A DNA stretch of 64,000 bases from Corynebacterium auris (GCF_030408575.1 NZ_CP047047.1:434001-498000), one strand, 5' to 3'. Positions 16,846 through 29,268 are shown, counted from the first letter of the stretch. The notes: generated by a model from the letters alone, not told the origin. Made by a program: numbers and translations.

Positions 16846-17949
16846 ATGAGCTTGCTTGACACCCGCATTGATCTGGGCGCGATCGCGCACAACACCAGCA
16901 CGATGAAGTCGCTGGTGGGCGGGGCACGTCTTGTGGCCGTCGTGAAGGCGAACGCGTACAACCACGGGGTCGAGCGCGTCGTGCCGGTGATGGAGGCCGC
17001 GGGCGCGGACGCATTCGGGGTGGCCACCTTCGCCGAGGCGCAGCGCGTGCGCGAGCTGACACGGAAGCCCGTGGTGGCGTGGCTGTGGGCGCCCGGCGAG
17101 GTGATTCCCGAGGGCATCGAGGTCGCCGCGCCCAGCGTGGAGCACCTTCGCTCGCTTGTCGACGCCCACACGAGCGCGCCCGTCCACCTCGAGGTGGACA
17201 CGGGCATGAACCGTGCCGGCATCGACGAGGAGGACTGGCGGGAGGCGTTTTCTTTGGCGGCGCGCGCCGGGCTGAACGTGGTGGGGGTGATGAGCCACCT
17301 GGCCTGCGCGGACGAGCCGGACGAAGCCTACAACGACGTGCAGGCCCGGGCTTTTCGCCGCGCCATCGACTGCGCCCGGGCCCACGGGCTGAACGTGGAG
17401 CGCAACGATTTGGCCAACTCGCCCGCGACGCTGACCCGGGGCGATTTCCTCTTCGACCAGGCCCGCGTGGGGCTGGCGCTGTACGGGCTGGAGCCCGTGG
17501 AGGGGGCGGACAACGGCCTGCGCCCGGCGATGTCGTGGGTGGCCCGGGTGCTGGCGGTGCGCCGCGTAGGCAAGGGCGAGGGCGTGAGCTACGGGCTGAC
17601 CTGGCGCGCGCCCGACGACGGCTTCACCGCCGTGATCTCCGCCGGCTACGCGGACGGGGTGGCGCGCGCGTGGCAGGGCCGCTTCGCCGTCGGGGTGGGC
17701 GCGCGACGCTACCCGCAGGTCGGGCGCGTGTGCATGGACCAGTTCGTCGTGTGGCTGGGGGACAACCCGCACGGCGTTGCCGCAGGCGACGAGGCCGTGC
17801 TGTTCGGCGCCGGGGGGATGAGTGCGACGGAACTGGCGCGTAGTACTGGCACGATTAACTACGAGGTGGTGTGCGCGCCGACGGGGCGCACGCAACGGAC
17901 GTACCGAGGGTGCGAAAAGACGGCGTGCGAGAAGACGGAAGGGATCTAA
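16846..17949 (+). CDS. alr: Alanine racemase
   Basis: A 367-aa PLP enzyme supplying D-alanine for peptidoglycan. The PLP lysine is Lys34 in AVVKANAYNHG. The catalytic tyrosine is in GVSYGLTW, and the second-domain signature GRVCMDQFVVW is present. It has normal fold-type III length and layout (barrel, then beta domain from about 235). The last residues (EKTACEKTEGI) are a non-conserved tail. It heads the gene cluster running into tsaE, 9 bp later. Confidence 0.97.
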   Translation: MSLLDTRIDLGAIAHNTSTMKSLVGGARLVAVVKANAYNHGVERVVPVMEAAGADAFGVATFAEAQRVRELTRKPVVAWLWAPGEVIPEGIEVAAPSVEHLRSLVDAHTSAPVHLEVDTGMNRAGIDEEDWREAFSLAARAGLNVVGVMSHLACADEPDEAYNDVQARAFRRAIDCARAHGLNVERNDLANSPATLTRGDFLFDQARVGLALYGLEPVEGADNGLRPAMSWVARVLAVRRVGKGEGVSYGLTWRAPDDGFTAVISAGYADGVARAWQGRFAVGVGARRYPQVGRVCMDQFVVWLGDNPHGVAAGDEAVLFGAGGMSATELARSTGTINYEVVCAPTGRTQRTYRGCEKTACEKTEGI

Positions 17950-17958
17950 GGGGCAGGT

Positions 17959-18450
17959 ATGAAGGACTCGTTCGCGCGGGAGGGCCGGCGCGTATGCGCC
18001 AGCGCCGCGGAGACGAAGGCGCTCGGCCGCGAGCTCGGCCGGGCGGCCGAGGCGGGAGACGTGGTCATTCTCGACGGCCCGCTGGGGGCGGGGAAGACCA
18101 CGCTGACGCAGGGAATCGCGGAGGGAATGGGGGTCGGCGGCCGGGTGACCAGCCCGACGTTCGTCATCGCGCGGGAGCACCGCCCGGCCGGGCAGGGCCC
18201 GGCGCTCGTGCACGTGGACGCCTACCGCCTTCTAGGCGAGGGTTCTTCGGGTGACCCGCTCGGAGAGCTCGACGCGCTCGACTTGGACACGAAGCTCGAG
18301 CAGGCGGTCGTGGTCGCCGAGTGGGGCGGCGGGCTCGTCGAACAGATCGCGGGGAGCTACCTCGTGGTTGCGCTGGATCGTTCCACGTTGGCCGCGCAGG
18401 ACCCGGAGTGCGAGGCACGCATCGTCTCGTGGCGCACGGTGGGGCGCTAA
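17959..18450 (+). CDS. tsaE: tRNA t6A biosynthesis ATPase TsaE
   Basis: A 163-aa P-loop protein with Walker A GPLGAGKTT (40-48) and SPTFVIARE. It is the ATPase that works with TsaB-TsaD to attach threonylcarbamoyl to A37 of ANN-decoding tRNAs. It starts with ATG after a GGGGCAGGT site, 9 bp after alr. Length is normal. Its stop codon is part of the -10 element of the next gene. Confidence 0.95.
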   Translation: MKDSFAREGRRVCASAAETKALGRELGRAAEAGDVVILDGPLGAGKTTLTQGIAEGMGVGGRVTSPTFVIAREHRPAGQGPALVHVDAYRLLGEGSSGDPLGELDALDLDTKLEQAVVVAEWGGGLVEQIAGSYLVVALDRSTLAAQDPECEARIVSWRTVGR

Positions 18451-18453
18451 GCT
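18448..18453 (+). promoter_or_regulatory. -10 element overlapping the tsaE stop
   Basis: TAAGCT contains the tsaE TAA and lies 8 nt before the ATG of the 18462 gene, suggesting an internal leaderless promoter. Confidence 0.4.
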
Positions 18454-18461
18454 GGGCAACC

Positions 18462-18968
18462 ATGTTGACGTTGAACACCAAGCACCGTTCCTGGGTTGCC
18501 CTGGCCGTCGTTTTGTGGCTGGCTGTCCTCGCCGCCATCATCTTCATCCCGCAGTCGCAGGCCGAGGGTGAGGCGCAGGGGCCGTACACCAACTCACTGG
18601 AGCGCAGCCTGCGCGAGTCGACGCCCGCTGACGGAGACGTCGTGGTGGCCCAGCTCGTCGACCCGGCCCGGGTGTACGACCCGGCGCTGTACGTCGGTTA
18701 CGTCACTTTGTGCCCGACCGAGCCGGCCCCCCTTGCCGCGGACAAGATCTCGCAGCTGGGGATTGACGAGTCCGCAGTGGACCTCGACGGCCGCTACGGT
18801 TACATGGTTCTTTTGCCGAGCGACGGCTCCGCGCCCGTACTCGACGAGGTCGACCTCAACGCCGTCGACCTGTGCACTATCCCGATGGACCAGCCCTACC
18901 CGCTGAACGCGGCGCTGCCCTTCCACACCGCCGCCGGCTCCTGGGTCCTGGGGACGCCCGCGCCGTGA
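18462..18968 (+). CDS. Membrane-anchored extracytoplasmic protein of unknown function
   Basis: A 168-aa protein with one N-terminal helix (about 10-32, VALAVVLWLAVLAAIIFIP) that is a signal anchor or signal peptide, followed by a soluble 135-aa domain with two Cys (LCPTEP and LCTIP) that could form a disulfide. No known motif. It is inserted between tsaE and tsaB, with a GTGA overlap into tsaB, so it is translated with the t6A genes although its location outside the membrane makes a direct part in tRNA modification unlikely. Confidence 0.7.
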   Translation: MLTLNTKHRSWVALAVVLWLAVLAAIIFIPQSQAEGEAQGPYTNSLERSLRESTPADGDVVVAQLVDPARVYDPALYVGYVTLCPTEPAPLAADKISQLGIDESAVDLDGRYGYMVLLPSDGSAPVLDEVDLNAVDLCTIPMDQPYPLNAALPFHTAAGSWVLGTPAP

Positions 18969-19645
18969 TCGTCCTCGCCCTCGACACCACCACGGCGGAC
19001 CTGATCGCGGGCGTCGTCGACACCGCTGACGGCCGGACGCTCGCGGAAAAGGTGCGCCGCACGCGCGCCCACAACGAGGAGCTGATGCCCACGGCGACGC
19101 GGCTGCTCAAGGAAGCGGGCCTGAGCTTCGCCGACCTCGGCGCGATCGTGGTCGGCTGCGGCCCCGGCCCCTTTACGGGGCTGCGCGTGGGCATGGCCAC
19201 GGCCGCCGCTTTGGGCCAGGCCCTCGGCATCGCGGTCCACGGGGTGGTCACGCACGACGCGGCCGCCGCAGAGCTGGCGGGGCAGGGCAGCGCGCTCGTG
19301 CTTACCGACGCCCGCCGCCGCGAGGTCTACTGGGCGCGCTACGCCGACGGCCGCCGCGTCGACGGGCCCGGCGTGTGCGCCCCAGCGGACCTGGCAGTGC
19401 CCGGGGATATCGACGTACTCAGCGTGCCCGCCGAGCTCGCGGGCGAGGTGCGCGTGCCCGCCCGCCGCACCACCTACGCGGCCCCGCGCGCCGCCGGCCT
19501 GGTGGCCGCCGCTGACCTGGACGCGAAGCCGGGCCCGCTCGTGCCCCACTACCTGCGCCGACCCGACGCGGTCCCGCCCGCGCACAAGCCCCTCTCGCCC
19601 GCGATCCCGCCCGTGGCAGTCACCGAAAAGGAGGCCGGGCGATGA
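18965..19645 (+). CDS. tsaB: tRNA t6A biosynthesis protein TsaB
   Basis: A 226-aa inactive paralogue of TsaD that dimerises with it and is required for t6A. It opens with the ASKHA-type strand VIVLALDTTTADL and contains the conserved GPGPFTGLRVGMATAAALG loop. The GTG start lies in a GTGA overlap with the upstream stop. Downstream it shares an ATGA overlap with rimI. Confidence 0.95.
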   Translation: MIVLALDTTTADLIAGVVDTADGRTLAEKVRRTRAHNEELMPTATRLLKEAGLSFADLGAIVVGCGPGPFTGLRVGMATAAALGQALGIAVHGVVTHDAAAAELAGQGSALVLTDARRREVYWARYADGRRVDGPGVCAPADLAVPGDIDVLSVPAELAGEVRVPARRTTYAAPRAAGLVAAADLDAKPGPLVPHYLRRPDAVPPAHKPLSPAIPPVAVTEKEAGR

Positions 19646-20139
19646 GGATGCGCGAGCTCACGCGCGGTGACGCCGCCCGCGTCGCAGCCATCGAGGCCGT
19701 CCTTTTCGCCGGCGACGCTCCCTGGTCGCGCGACGTCTTCGTCTCGGAGTTGGCGCAGCCTTACACCTTTTACGTCGGGGCGTTCGCGGATGAGCCCGAC
19801 GACGGGGAGCGTCTGGTCGGCTACGCCGGGCTGGCCATGCTCGGCCCCCGCTCTGACCCGGAGTTCGAGGTGCACACCATCGGCGTGGACCCCGCCTACC
19901 AGGGGCGCGGGCTGGGCCGCGCCCTGATGGATCAGCTCGTTCACACCGCCGACCTCATGGACGGCCCGATGTTCCTCGAGGTGCGCACCGACAACGCGCG
20001 GGCGATCGCGATGTACGAGAGCTTCGACTTTTTCACCCTCGCGGTGCGCAAGAACTACTATCAACCCTCCGGCGTGGACGCGTACTCCATGATGCGCCAC
20101 CGCGCGAGCGAGAGACACGGCGGAAGGGAAGAAGAATGA
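19642..20139 (+). CDS. rimI: RimI-type GNAT N-acetyltransferase
   Basis: A 165-aa GNAT protein. The acetyl-CoA loop is [11 protein letters not shown], and [18 protein letters not shown] is the signature of RimI-type N-alpha-acetyltransferases, classically acting on ribosomal protein S18 and often of broader range in actinobacteria. ATGA overlaps on both sides place it within the tsaB-rimI-tsaD unit, the common arrangement. Confidence 0.92.
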   Translation: MRMRELTRGDAARVAAIEAVLFAGDAPWSRDVFVSELAQPYTFYVGAFADEPDDGERLVGYAGLAMLGPRSDPEFEVHTIGVDPAYQGRGLGRALMDQLVHTADLMDGPMFLEVRTDNARAIAMYESFDFFTLAVRKNYYQPSGVDAYSMMRHRASERHGGREEE

Positions 20140-21182
20140 TCGTCCTTGGCATCGAGACCTCCTGCGACGAGACGGGCGTGGGCATCGTCGAGCTGCACCC
20201 GGACGGCACCATGGACATCCTGGCCGACGCCGTGGCCTCCTCCATGCAGGAGCACGCCCGCTTCGGCGGCGTCGTGCCCGAGATCGCCTCCCGCGCGCAC
20301 CTGGAGGCCATGCCGCAGGTCATGGAGCAGGCGCTCGGAGAGGCGGGGGTGAGCGCGCCCGACGCAGTGGCGGCGACAATCGGCCCTGGTCTCGCCGGGG
20401 CGCTGCTTGTCGGGTCCTCGGCGGCGAAGGCCTACGCGGCCGCGTGGGGGGTGCCCTTCTACGGGGTCAACCACCTCGGCGGGCACGTCGCGGTGGCCAA
20501 CCTCGACGGCGCGGCGGAGCTGCCGCACTCGATCGCGCTGCTCGTCTCCGGCGGGCACACCCAGTTGCTCGAGGTCAGCGCGGTGGGCCGGCCGATGAAG
20601 GAGCTCGGATCCACGCTTGACGACGCCGCCGGTGAGGCCTACGACAAAGTCTCCCGTCTCCTCGGCTTGGGGTACCCGGGCGGGCCTGTCGTCGATAAGC
20701 TTGCTGCCCGCGGTGACCGCGCGGCGATCGACTTTCCCCGCGGGCTGACAAAAGCGGAGGACATGCGCGGCGAGCACCGCTACGACTTCTCCTTTTCCGG
20801 GCTAAAGACCGCGGTGGCGCGCTACGTCGAGGCCGCCGAGCGCGAGGGTCGGGTGATATCGGTGGAGGACGTGTGCGCCTCGTTCCAGGAGGCGGTCTGC
20901 GACGTGCTCACCGCCAAGGCCGTGCTCGCCTGCGAGGACACGGGGGCGCGCACGCTGCTTCTCGGCGGGGGTGTGGCGGCGAACTCGCGGCTGCGCCAGC
21001 TCGCCGGGCAGCGCTGCGCCGAGCGAGGCGTCGAGCTGCGCGTGCCGCGCTTTTCCCTGTGCACCGACAACGGCGTGATGGTGGCGGCGCTGGCGGCGCA
21101 GCTCATCCACGAGGGGGCCGCACCGTCCGACCTGGCAGCGGCCACGAACCCGACCCTTGAGGTGGAAACCCCGCTGGTCTAG
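20136..21182 (+). CDS. tsaD: tRNA N6-adenosine threonylcarbamoyltransferase TsaD
   Basis: A 348-aa enzyme that transfers the threonylcarbamoyl group to A37. The metal-binding histidines are His113 and His117 ([10 protein letters not shown]). The ATP loop [14 protein letters not shown] segment and [11 protein letters not shown] are present, and IETSCDETG opens the protein. It starts in an ATGA overlap with rimI, after a GAAGGGAAGAAG ribosome site. Confidence 0.97.
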   Translation: MIVLGIETSCDETGVGIVELHPDGTMDILADAVASSMQEHARFGGVVPEIASRAHLEAMPQVMEQALGEAGVSAPDAVAATIGPGLAGALLVGSSAAKAYAAAWGVPFYGVNHLGGHVAVANLDGAAELPHSIALLVSGGHTQLLEVSAVGRPMKELGSTLDDAAGEAYDKVSRLLGLGYPGGPVVDKLAARGDRAAIDFPRGLTKAEDMRGEHRYDFSFSGLKTAVARYVEAAEREGRVISVEDVCASFQEAVCDVLTAKAVLACEDTGARTLLLGGGVAANSRLRQLAGQRCAERGVELRVPRFSLCTDNGVMVAALAAQLIHEGAAPSDLAAATNPTLEVETPLV

Positions 21183-21272
21183 CTCCCGTTTTTAGTTGGC
21201 GCGCTGCCCGCGGCGGCGAATCAGGCTAGCGTTGGCGGTGTTCGTTTACCGCAGGGAAAGGTACTGCCCACC

Positions 21273-21749
21273 ATGAGCTCTGAGACCCCGACCACCGCCG
21301 CCCCCACGAACGCCCCCGCCGAGCGATTCGGCGTGATCGTCCAACCGGACCTTGAGTACCGCCGCGTGATCTTCCGCCCGGAAGACGCCGGCCGCCTGAT
21401 CGGCGCTCACGCGACCGCCACCACCACAGACGCCGCCTTCGAGCAGGAAGGCGAGCGCTACGCCCTGTTCTACGACCCGCAGGCGGATACCCGCGGCGGC
21501 CAGCCGAACCCGGTTGCCTCGCTTGCCCGCAATACTGCGGACACGGCCAACCCGGAGTTTTTGGCGGACCCGACGCGCGCGGTGTGCGGACCGGTGCTCT
21601 TTTCGGCCCAGGAGGGAGGCGATCTCGGTGAGGCGACCGTCGCGGCCATCGAGCAGTCGGTGCGGGCGGTGGCCAACTACCGCGCTGATAACGCCGAGGA
21701 GTACGAACTGTGGCACAACGCGGTGGTGAACCGCCGGGACACCGAGTAG
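21273..21749 (+). CDS. Conserved hypothetical protein upstream of groES
   Basis: A 158-aa soluble protein, no signal peptide or membrane segment. The first 17 residues are Thr/Ala/Pro-rich; the rest appears globular with mixed strands and helices (RFGVIVQPDLEYRRVIF, then a helix ending in EEYELWHNAVV). I recognise no family. It has its own ribosome site (GGGAAAGG) and lies between tsaD and groES. Three tandem TAGCCCGG units (21747-21770) start at its stop codon. Confidence 0.6.
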   Translation: MSSETPTTAAPTNAPAERFGVIVQPDLEYRRVIFRPEDAGRLIGAHATATTTDAAFEQEGERYALFYDPQADTRGGQPNPVASLARNTADTANPEFLADPTRAVCGPVLFSAQEGGDLGEATVAAIEQSVRAVANYRADNAEEYELWHNAVVNRRDTE

Positions 21750-21790
21750 CCCGGTAGCCCGGTAGCCCGGCGTGCCTTAAGTGTTGTTGT

Positions 21791-21817
21791 TTAGCACTCG
21801 TGCGGGTAGAGTGCTAG
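21791..21817. promoter_or_regulatory. CIRCE operator for HrcA
   Basis: TTAGCACTC, nine bases, GAGTGCTAG: a match to the CIRCE consensus at all but the final base. It lies 100 bp before groES and predicts HrcA repression of groES-groEL with release on heat shock. Confidence 0.93.
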
Positions 21818-21919
21818 CAGGTTGTTTCGAGCACAGTTGTTCACCCGCGACGACGGCTGCGCCCACGAAGAACCGCTGACACTGAACAAGGCTCAACACA
21901 TCACGAAAGGTTGTTGATC

Positions 21920-22219
21920 ATGGCTAACGTCAACATCAAGCCGCTCGAAGACAAGGTCCTCGTCCAGATCGCCGAGGCCGAGACCACCACCGCCTCCGGC
22001 CTGGTCATCCCCGACTCCGCTGCCGAGAAGCCGCAGGAAGCCGTCGTCATCGCCGTAGGCCCGGGCCGCCTGGACGACAACGGCAACCGCGTCGCCATCG
22101 ACGTCAAGGAGGGCGACACCGTCGTGTTCTCCAAGTACGGCGGCACCGAGCTGAAGTACAACGGCGAAGACTACCTGCTCCTCTCCGCCCGCGACCTGCT
22201 GGCCGTCGTCGAAAAGTAA
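21920..22219 (+). CDS. groES: Co-chaperonin GroES
   Basis: A 99-aa Cpn10. Typical features are [12 protein letters not shown] at the start, a mobile loop near residues 17-33 ([15 protein letters not shown]) and [19 protein letters not shown] near the end. ATG 21920 follows a GAAAGG site. It is controlled by the upstream CIRCE element and cotranscribed with groEL, which begins 21 bp later. Confidence 0.98.
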   Translation: MANVNIKPLEDKVLVQIAEAETTTASGLVIPDSAAEKPQEAVVIAVGPGRLDDNGNRVAIDVKEGDTVVFSKYGGTELKYNGEDYLLLSARDLLAVVEK

Positions 22220-22234
22220 GCAAAGGGGGCTTAG

Positions 22235-23851
<1,617 letters not shown>

Positions 23852-23873
23852 GGCGCCCGCCTGGAAAGGCCAC

Positions 23874-23915
23874 AGGGCCCCGGCAGCCTCCCTGGAGGAG
23901 GCGCCGGGGCCCTTT
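23874..23915 (+). terminator. Rho-independent terminator after groEL1
   Basis: An 11-bp perfect outer stem (23874-23884 with 23903-23913) encloses an inner GCCTCC/GGAGGC stem. TTT follows. It sits between convergent groEL1 and whiB and could serve both. Confidence 0.85.
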
Positions 23916-23942
23916 CGCTCGCGGTCGCGGGGTGCTCCGCTC

Positions 23943-24242
23943 TTAGCGGGAGCCCGCGGTGACCTTCGCGCGGCCGCGCAGAAGCGCCTGGCGCTCCGAC
24001 TCGCTCATGCCGCCCCAGATGCCGTAGGGCTCGGCGACGCGCAGGGCGTGCTCGCGGCACTCGGCGAGAACGGGGCAGGTGTAGCAAATGGCCTTCGCCC
24101 GGTTCTCGCGCTGGGTGCGGGCGCGCCCGCGCTCGCCGTCGGGGTGGTAAAAAACCTCCGAAGCCTCGCCACGGCACGCGCCGTGCAGTTGCCAGTCCCA
24201 GAAATCCGCGTTGGGGCCGGGGAGGAGGTGGGGTTGAGACAT
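23943..24242 (-). CDS. WhiB-family iron-sulfur transcription regulator (WhcD/WhiB3-like)
   Basis: A 99-aa WhiB protein. Four Cys bind a [4Fe-4S] cluster: Cys23, Cys53, Cys56 and Cys62 (CYTCPVLAEC). The GIWGG turn is at 74-78, and a basic tail (RGRAK) follows for DNA contact. Position between groEL1 and sigD matches the C. glutamicum whcD/whiB3 locus as I recall it, hence the suggested subfamily. ATG 24242 follows an AAGGAG site; an upstream extension in the same frame has no support. Confidence 0.88.
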   Translation of the reverse strand: MSQPHLLPGPNADFWDWQLHGACRGEASEVFYHPDGERGRARTQRENRAKAICYTCPVLAECREHALRVAEPYGIWGGMSESERQALLRGRAKVTAGSR

Positions 24243-24620
24243 GGAATGAGGCTCCTTATTCACGTAACAACGTTCACGGCTGGCCCGGTCGGCCCGGTGT
24301 GGTCCGCCCGGACGGGGTGCACCGTGCGGGTGCGCCGCTAGGCATGCTTCCGAAGCAGAGTTAACGGCTGGTGTCGGAGTGGTAACGGCCATCTTGAACG
24401 TGTGTAATCACTGTGAAATCACGCGGTTCTACCTGGGGTTTCGCTCCAGGTTAAAGGTCGGTGAATTTCTGGTGAGGTGCCGCGGCGCCGCGCGACTGGC
24501 GCACATGTGCAGCTAGTGCGAGCATTCACCGTGCTACGGCGTACTATGTAACCCTGATAAAAACGGCCCCCGGCACGCGTCGGGGCGGGCCGCGGCTGCA
24601 GTGCGGAAGGAAGGAGACGC
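24243..24620. promoter_or_regulatory. Divergent whiB/sigD control region
   Basis: 378 bp with no gene. It contains an inverted repeat ACCTGG-N9-CCAGGT (24431-24451), a possible operator. TACTAT at 24542-24547 is a -10 candidate for sigD, but no clear -35 pairs with it. I also looked for the GTAAC-type sigma-D motif: GTAAC occurs three times, none with a well-spaced GAT. Confidence 0.45.
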
Positions 24621-25193
24621 ATGGCAACGAGCGACCTCGATGCCGAGCTCGCCGAGCTCGTCCCCCACGCCACCGCGGGGGATCGTCGCTCGCTACAACA
24701 GATCGTCCGGCTCATCCACCCTCCCGTGCTGCGCTACGCCCGCGCCCGCATCGGCGGGGGGCGCACCCCCACGGCCGAGGACGTGGCCCAGGAGGTCTGC
24801 CTCGCGGTAATCACCAGCATTGAGCGCTACGTGGACACCGGCAAGCCTTTCATGGCGTTCGTCTATGGTATTGCCTTCAACAAGGTCGCCGACGCGCACC
24901 GCGTCATGGCGCGCGACAAGCTCAACCCCACGGAGGACGTCCCGGACGCGGAGTACACCGGCGGGACACCGGAGGAATTGGCCCTGCTCAGCGACGGTAG
25001 TAACAGAGTAAGGGCGTTGCTCGATTCATTGAGTGACAAGGCGCGCGACATCCTCATCCTGAGAGTGTTCGTCGGGCTCTCCGCCGAGGAAACCGCCGAG
25101 GTTGTAGGTAGTACCGCCGGGGCTGTTCGGGTCGCCCAGCACCGTGCCCTTGCCACCCTCCGCAAGACCATCGAAGAAGGGGAGCACGCATGA
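24621..25193 (+). CDS. sigD: ECF sigma factor SigD
   Basis: A 190-aa extracytoplasmic-function sigma factor. Region 2 spans about residues 20-95 (DVAQEVCLAVITSI, and FVYGIAFNKVADAHR for DNA melting). Region 4 lies at about 130-185 (LSDKARDILILRVFVGLSAEETAEVVG, helix-turn-helix). In corynebacteria SigD directs genes for mycolate and cell-envelope synthesis. It has a strong GGAAGGAAGGAG ribosome site. Its last codons overlap the rsdA start (ATGA), the usual sigma/anti-sigma coupling. Confidence 0.94.
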   Translation: MATSDLDAELAELVPHATAGDRRSLQQIVRLIHPPVLRYARARIGGGRTPTAEDVAQEVCLAVITSIERYVDTGKPFMAFVYGIAFNKVADAHRVMARDKLNPTEDVPDAEYTGGTPEELALLSDGSNRVRALLDSLSDKARDILILRVFVGLSAEETAEVVGSTAGAVRVAQHRALATLRKTIEEGEHA

Positions 25194-26029
25194 CGCGTCG
25201 TTATTCCGCGGGTAGGCCGTCCGAGCGAGACGGCGTTTCCGCGCACCTTCAGCCGCTCGCAGATGACGACGCTTTCCTGACCGCCCTCTCCCGCGGGGAG
25301 GATCCCTCCGGGGGAAGCGACGAGCTCGCCGCCCTGTTTCTCCAGCTCCGAGAAGAAGTCGCAGCGCAGATGCCGCCCGCGCCTGAGATCGATACCTCGG
25401 AAAGTACCGTCGTCGACCTCGGCGAGAAGCGCCGCCGACGCGGCACCAGCCCCTGGCTGGCGGGGCTGATCGGAGCCGCTGCGGCGACCGCCCTGGTCGC
25501 CGGGACCGGTTCGGCGCTCTACAACGCGACCCCCGGCTCGCCGCTGTGGGGACCCGCTACCGCGGTGTTCGGCGACAGGGCCGCGGTGGTGGAGCTGGCC
25601 GGCACCCTCGAGGAGCTTGAGGCGGCGAGCGCCTCGGGCGACGACGCCGCGGCCCGCAGCCTGCTCGACCAGGCGCAGGCGCTGATGGGGATTATCGGCC
25701 ACGGCGAGGGCCAGGACCAAGACGCGGCCGAAACCCCGAGTGTCACCGTCACCGAGCGCACGACCGCGCAGGCAACGCCGCAGCCGGCGCCGGGGAGCGC
25801 CCCCGCCGCGCCCGCGCCGGCCCCGGAGACGGTGACCGAGACCCGGACCCAGACGGTGACGGTGACCGTGACCCCCGAGCCCCCGCGCGAGGACCCGGCA
25901 ACGACGCAGCCGACACCCACCAGCGCCCCGCGCCCGAGCGCGACGTCGGCGCCGAGCACGACGGTCCAGCCGAGCGTGCTGCAGCCGGCTGTGCCGATCG
26001 CGCCCTCGGCGGGTGGGGCGGCACAGTAG
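25190..26029 (+). CDS. rsdA: Anti-sigma-D factor RsdA
   Basis: A 279-aa single-pass membrane protein. The cytosolic N-terminal part (1-85) contains the short sigma-binding region (LADDDAFLTALSRGED) seen in RsdA. A membrane helix lies at about 89-111. The external part has a helix (about 128-160) and a long Thr/Pro/Ala/Val-rich tail with VTVTVTPEPP-type repeats. It should hold SigD at the membrane until released by proteolysis. It ends 7 bp before the convergent DUF5319 gene. Confidence 0.9.
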   Translation: MTRRYSAGRPSERDGVSAHLQPLADDDAFLTALSRGEDPSGGSDELAALFLQLREEVAAQMPPAPEIDTSESTVVDLGEKRRRRGTSPWLAGLIGAAAATALVAGTGSALYNATPGSPLWGPATAVFGDRAAVVELAGTLEELEAASASGDDAAARSLLDQAQALMGIIGHGEGQDQDAAETPSVTVTERTTAQATPQPAPGSAPAAPAPAPETVTETRTQTVTVTVTPEPPREDPATTQPTPTSAPRPSATSAPSTTVQPSVLQPAVPIAPSAGGAAQ

Positions 26030-26036
26030 CTGCCCG

Positions 26037-26408
26037 CTAGCGCGAAGAGAGCCCGTCCATGTAGCCGCAGGCGTAATCCCAGGTCACGTACGCCTCGACG
26101 TTGGGCTCGGCGCTCGGCTCGTGCACGGGGGGCAGCTCGCCGCGCAGGCTGGCGAGCATGTTCTGCTCCATGATCTCCCAGTCGTAGTAGTGCACCTGCT
26201 CGCAGTCCTCGCACGTGAAGAAGATGCCGAGGATCCCGCGCGGGCGGAGGTAGTTCTTGAACTCGCGGACCTGGGCGAGTTCGTTGGTGACGTCGATGCG
26301 CTCCTGCGGGGACAGGGGGCGGGCGACCTCGTCGTCCTCGATAAACGACGCCGGGTCATTGGGATCGTTCGCGAAGGGGTCGAGGGGCATCATGTCGTCG
26401 TAGTTCAC
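26037..26408 (-). CDS. DUF5319 family protein
   Basis: A 123-aa acidic soluble protein, conserved in actinobacteria beside guaB and sigD. Features seen: an Asp-rich start, a FFTCEDCEQVHYYDW segment with a CxxC pair, and WDYACGYMDGLSSR at the end. CxxC plus His might bind metal; function unknown. It begins with GTG, 8 nt after a minus-strand TAGGGT hexamer (26417-26422), so it is probably leaderless. Confidence 0.8.
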   Translation of the reverse strand: MNYDDMMPLDPFANDPNDPASFIEDDEVARPLSPQERIDVTNELAQVREFKNYLRPRGILGIFFTCEDCEQVHYYDWEIMEQNMLASLRGELPPVHEPSAEPNVEAYVTWDYACGYMDGLSSR

Positions 26409-26531
26409 ACCCCATTACCCTATTGCCGGCCGTGGTGCCAAGCAATTCCCCCGGGGGCCCGCGTGAGGGGTGACCTCCCTGAATGTGGGATTTTGTGGGC
26501 CGATATATCATGATTCCAGCAAGCAGGGTAG

Positions 26532-28094
<1,563 letters not shown>

Positions 28095-28113
28095 AAGGGG
28101 AAAGAGCACACAG

Positions 28114-29268
28114 ATGCGCGACTACGTTGAAATCGGGATCGGGCGCGAGGCGCGCCGAGCTTACACGCTTAACGACGTCTCCCTGGTGCCCTCCCGGCGC
28201 ACCCGCTCCTCCTCGGACGTGGACACGAGCTGGAGCTTCGACGCCTACAACTTCGACATCCCCGTGCTGTCGCACCCCACGGACGCGCTGGCGAGCCCCG
28301 AGTTCGCCATCGAGATGGGCCGCAACGGCGGGCTCGGCGTGCTCAACGCCGAGGGCCTGCTGGGCCGCCACGCCTCCTTCGAGGAGGCGGTGGCCCGCGT
28401 GGCGGGCATCGGCGAGGTGGGGGAGGACTTCGCCCGCGTGGACGAGGTGCTGCGCGGGCGCGCCGCCGCGACGAAGACCCTGCAGCAGCTCCACGCCGCT
28501 CCGCTGGATCCCGACCTGCTGGCCGAGCGCATCGCTCAGGTGCGCGACGCGGGCGTGACCGTGGGGGTGCGGGTGTCCCCGCAGAACGCCCGCGGCCTCG
28601 CACCCTGCGTGATCCGGGCCGGGGCGGAGATCCTGTTCATCCACGGCACGCTCATCTCCGCGGAGCACGTGCAAAGCGGCGGCGAGGCGCTCAACCTCAA
28701 GGAGTTCATCGGCTCGCTGGAGGTCCCCGTCATCGCGGGCGGGGTCTACGACTACACCACGGCCACCCACCTCATGCGCTCGGGCGCGGCCGGCATCATT
28801 GTCGGGGCCGGCAACACCAACAGCGCGCAGGCGCTTGGCCTCGGCGTGCCCATGGCCACCGCGATCTCGGACGTCGCGGCCGCGCGCCGCGAGTACCTCG
28901 ACGAGACCGGGGGGCGCTACGTCCACGTCATCGCGGACGGGGAGATCCGCACCAGCGGCGACATGGCCAAGGCGATCGCCTGCGGCGCGGACGCCGTGAT
29001 GGTGGGCCGCCCGCTCGCGGCCGCCGAGGAGGCGGCCGGGCACGGGGTGTACTGGGAGGCCGCCTCCGCGCACCCGCGCTTCCCGCGCGGCTCCGTCGAA
29101 CCCACCGGCTACGCCACCGAGCGCCAGCCGCTGGCGGCGGTGTTACACGGACCGGCGACGGACCCCTACGGCACGACGAACCTTGTGGGCGGGCTGCGCC
29201 GGGCGATGGCCAAGTGCGGCTACACCGACACGAAGTCCTTCCAGAAGGTGGGTCTGGCCGTCAGCTAA
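28114..29268 (+). CDS. guaB3: GuaB3-family IMP dehydrogenase/GMP reductase-like protein
   Basis: A 384-aa IMPDH-like barrel with no CBS domains. The end of the barrel is conserved ([31 protein letters not shown]). The loop that carries the catalytic Cys in IMPDH reads [12 protein letters not shown] here, with no Cys, so it cannot act by the standard mechanism. Members of this family are widely annotated as IMPDH-related and some have been assigned GMP reductase activity; which applies here is open. ATG 28114 follows AAAAGGGGAAAG, 19 bp after guaB. Confidence 0.9.
   Translation: MRDYVEIGIGREARRAYTLNDVSLVPSRRTRSSSDVDTSWSFDAYNFDIPVLSHPTDALASPEFAIEMGRNGGLGVLNAEGLLGRHASFEEAVARVAGIGEVGEDFARVDEVLRGRAAATKTLQQLHAAPLDPDLLAERIAQVRDAGVTVGVRVSPQNARGLAPCVIRAGAEILFIHGTLISAEHVQSGGEALNLKEFIGSLEVPVIAGGVYDYTTATHLMRSGAAGIIVGAGNTNSAQALGLGVPMATAISDVAAARREYLDETGGRYVHVIADGEIRTSGDMAKAIACGADAVMVGRPLAAAEEAAGHGVYWEAASAHPRFPRGSVEPTGYATERQPLAAVLHGPATDPYGTTNLVGGLRRAMAKCGYTDTKSFQKVGLAVS

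Noticed and set aside
21747..21770. TAGCCCGG x3 as a regulatory repeat before the CIRCE element
   Set aside because: It begins at a stop codon and is short; there is no link to a promoter, so it is only mentioned with its gene.
24243..24620. Sigma-D autoregulated promoter
   Set aside because: GTAAC motifs occur but none has the GAT element at the expected spacing.
28114..29268. Second functional IMP dehydrogenase
   Set aside because: It lacks the catalytic Cys and CBS domains, so it is listed as GuaB3 family.
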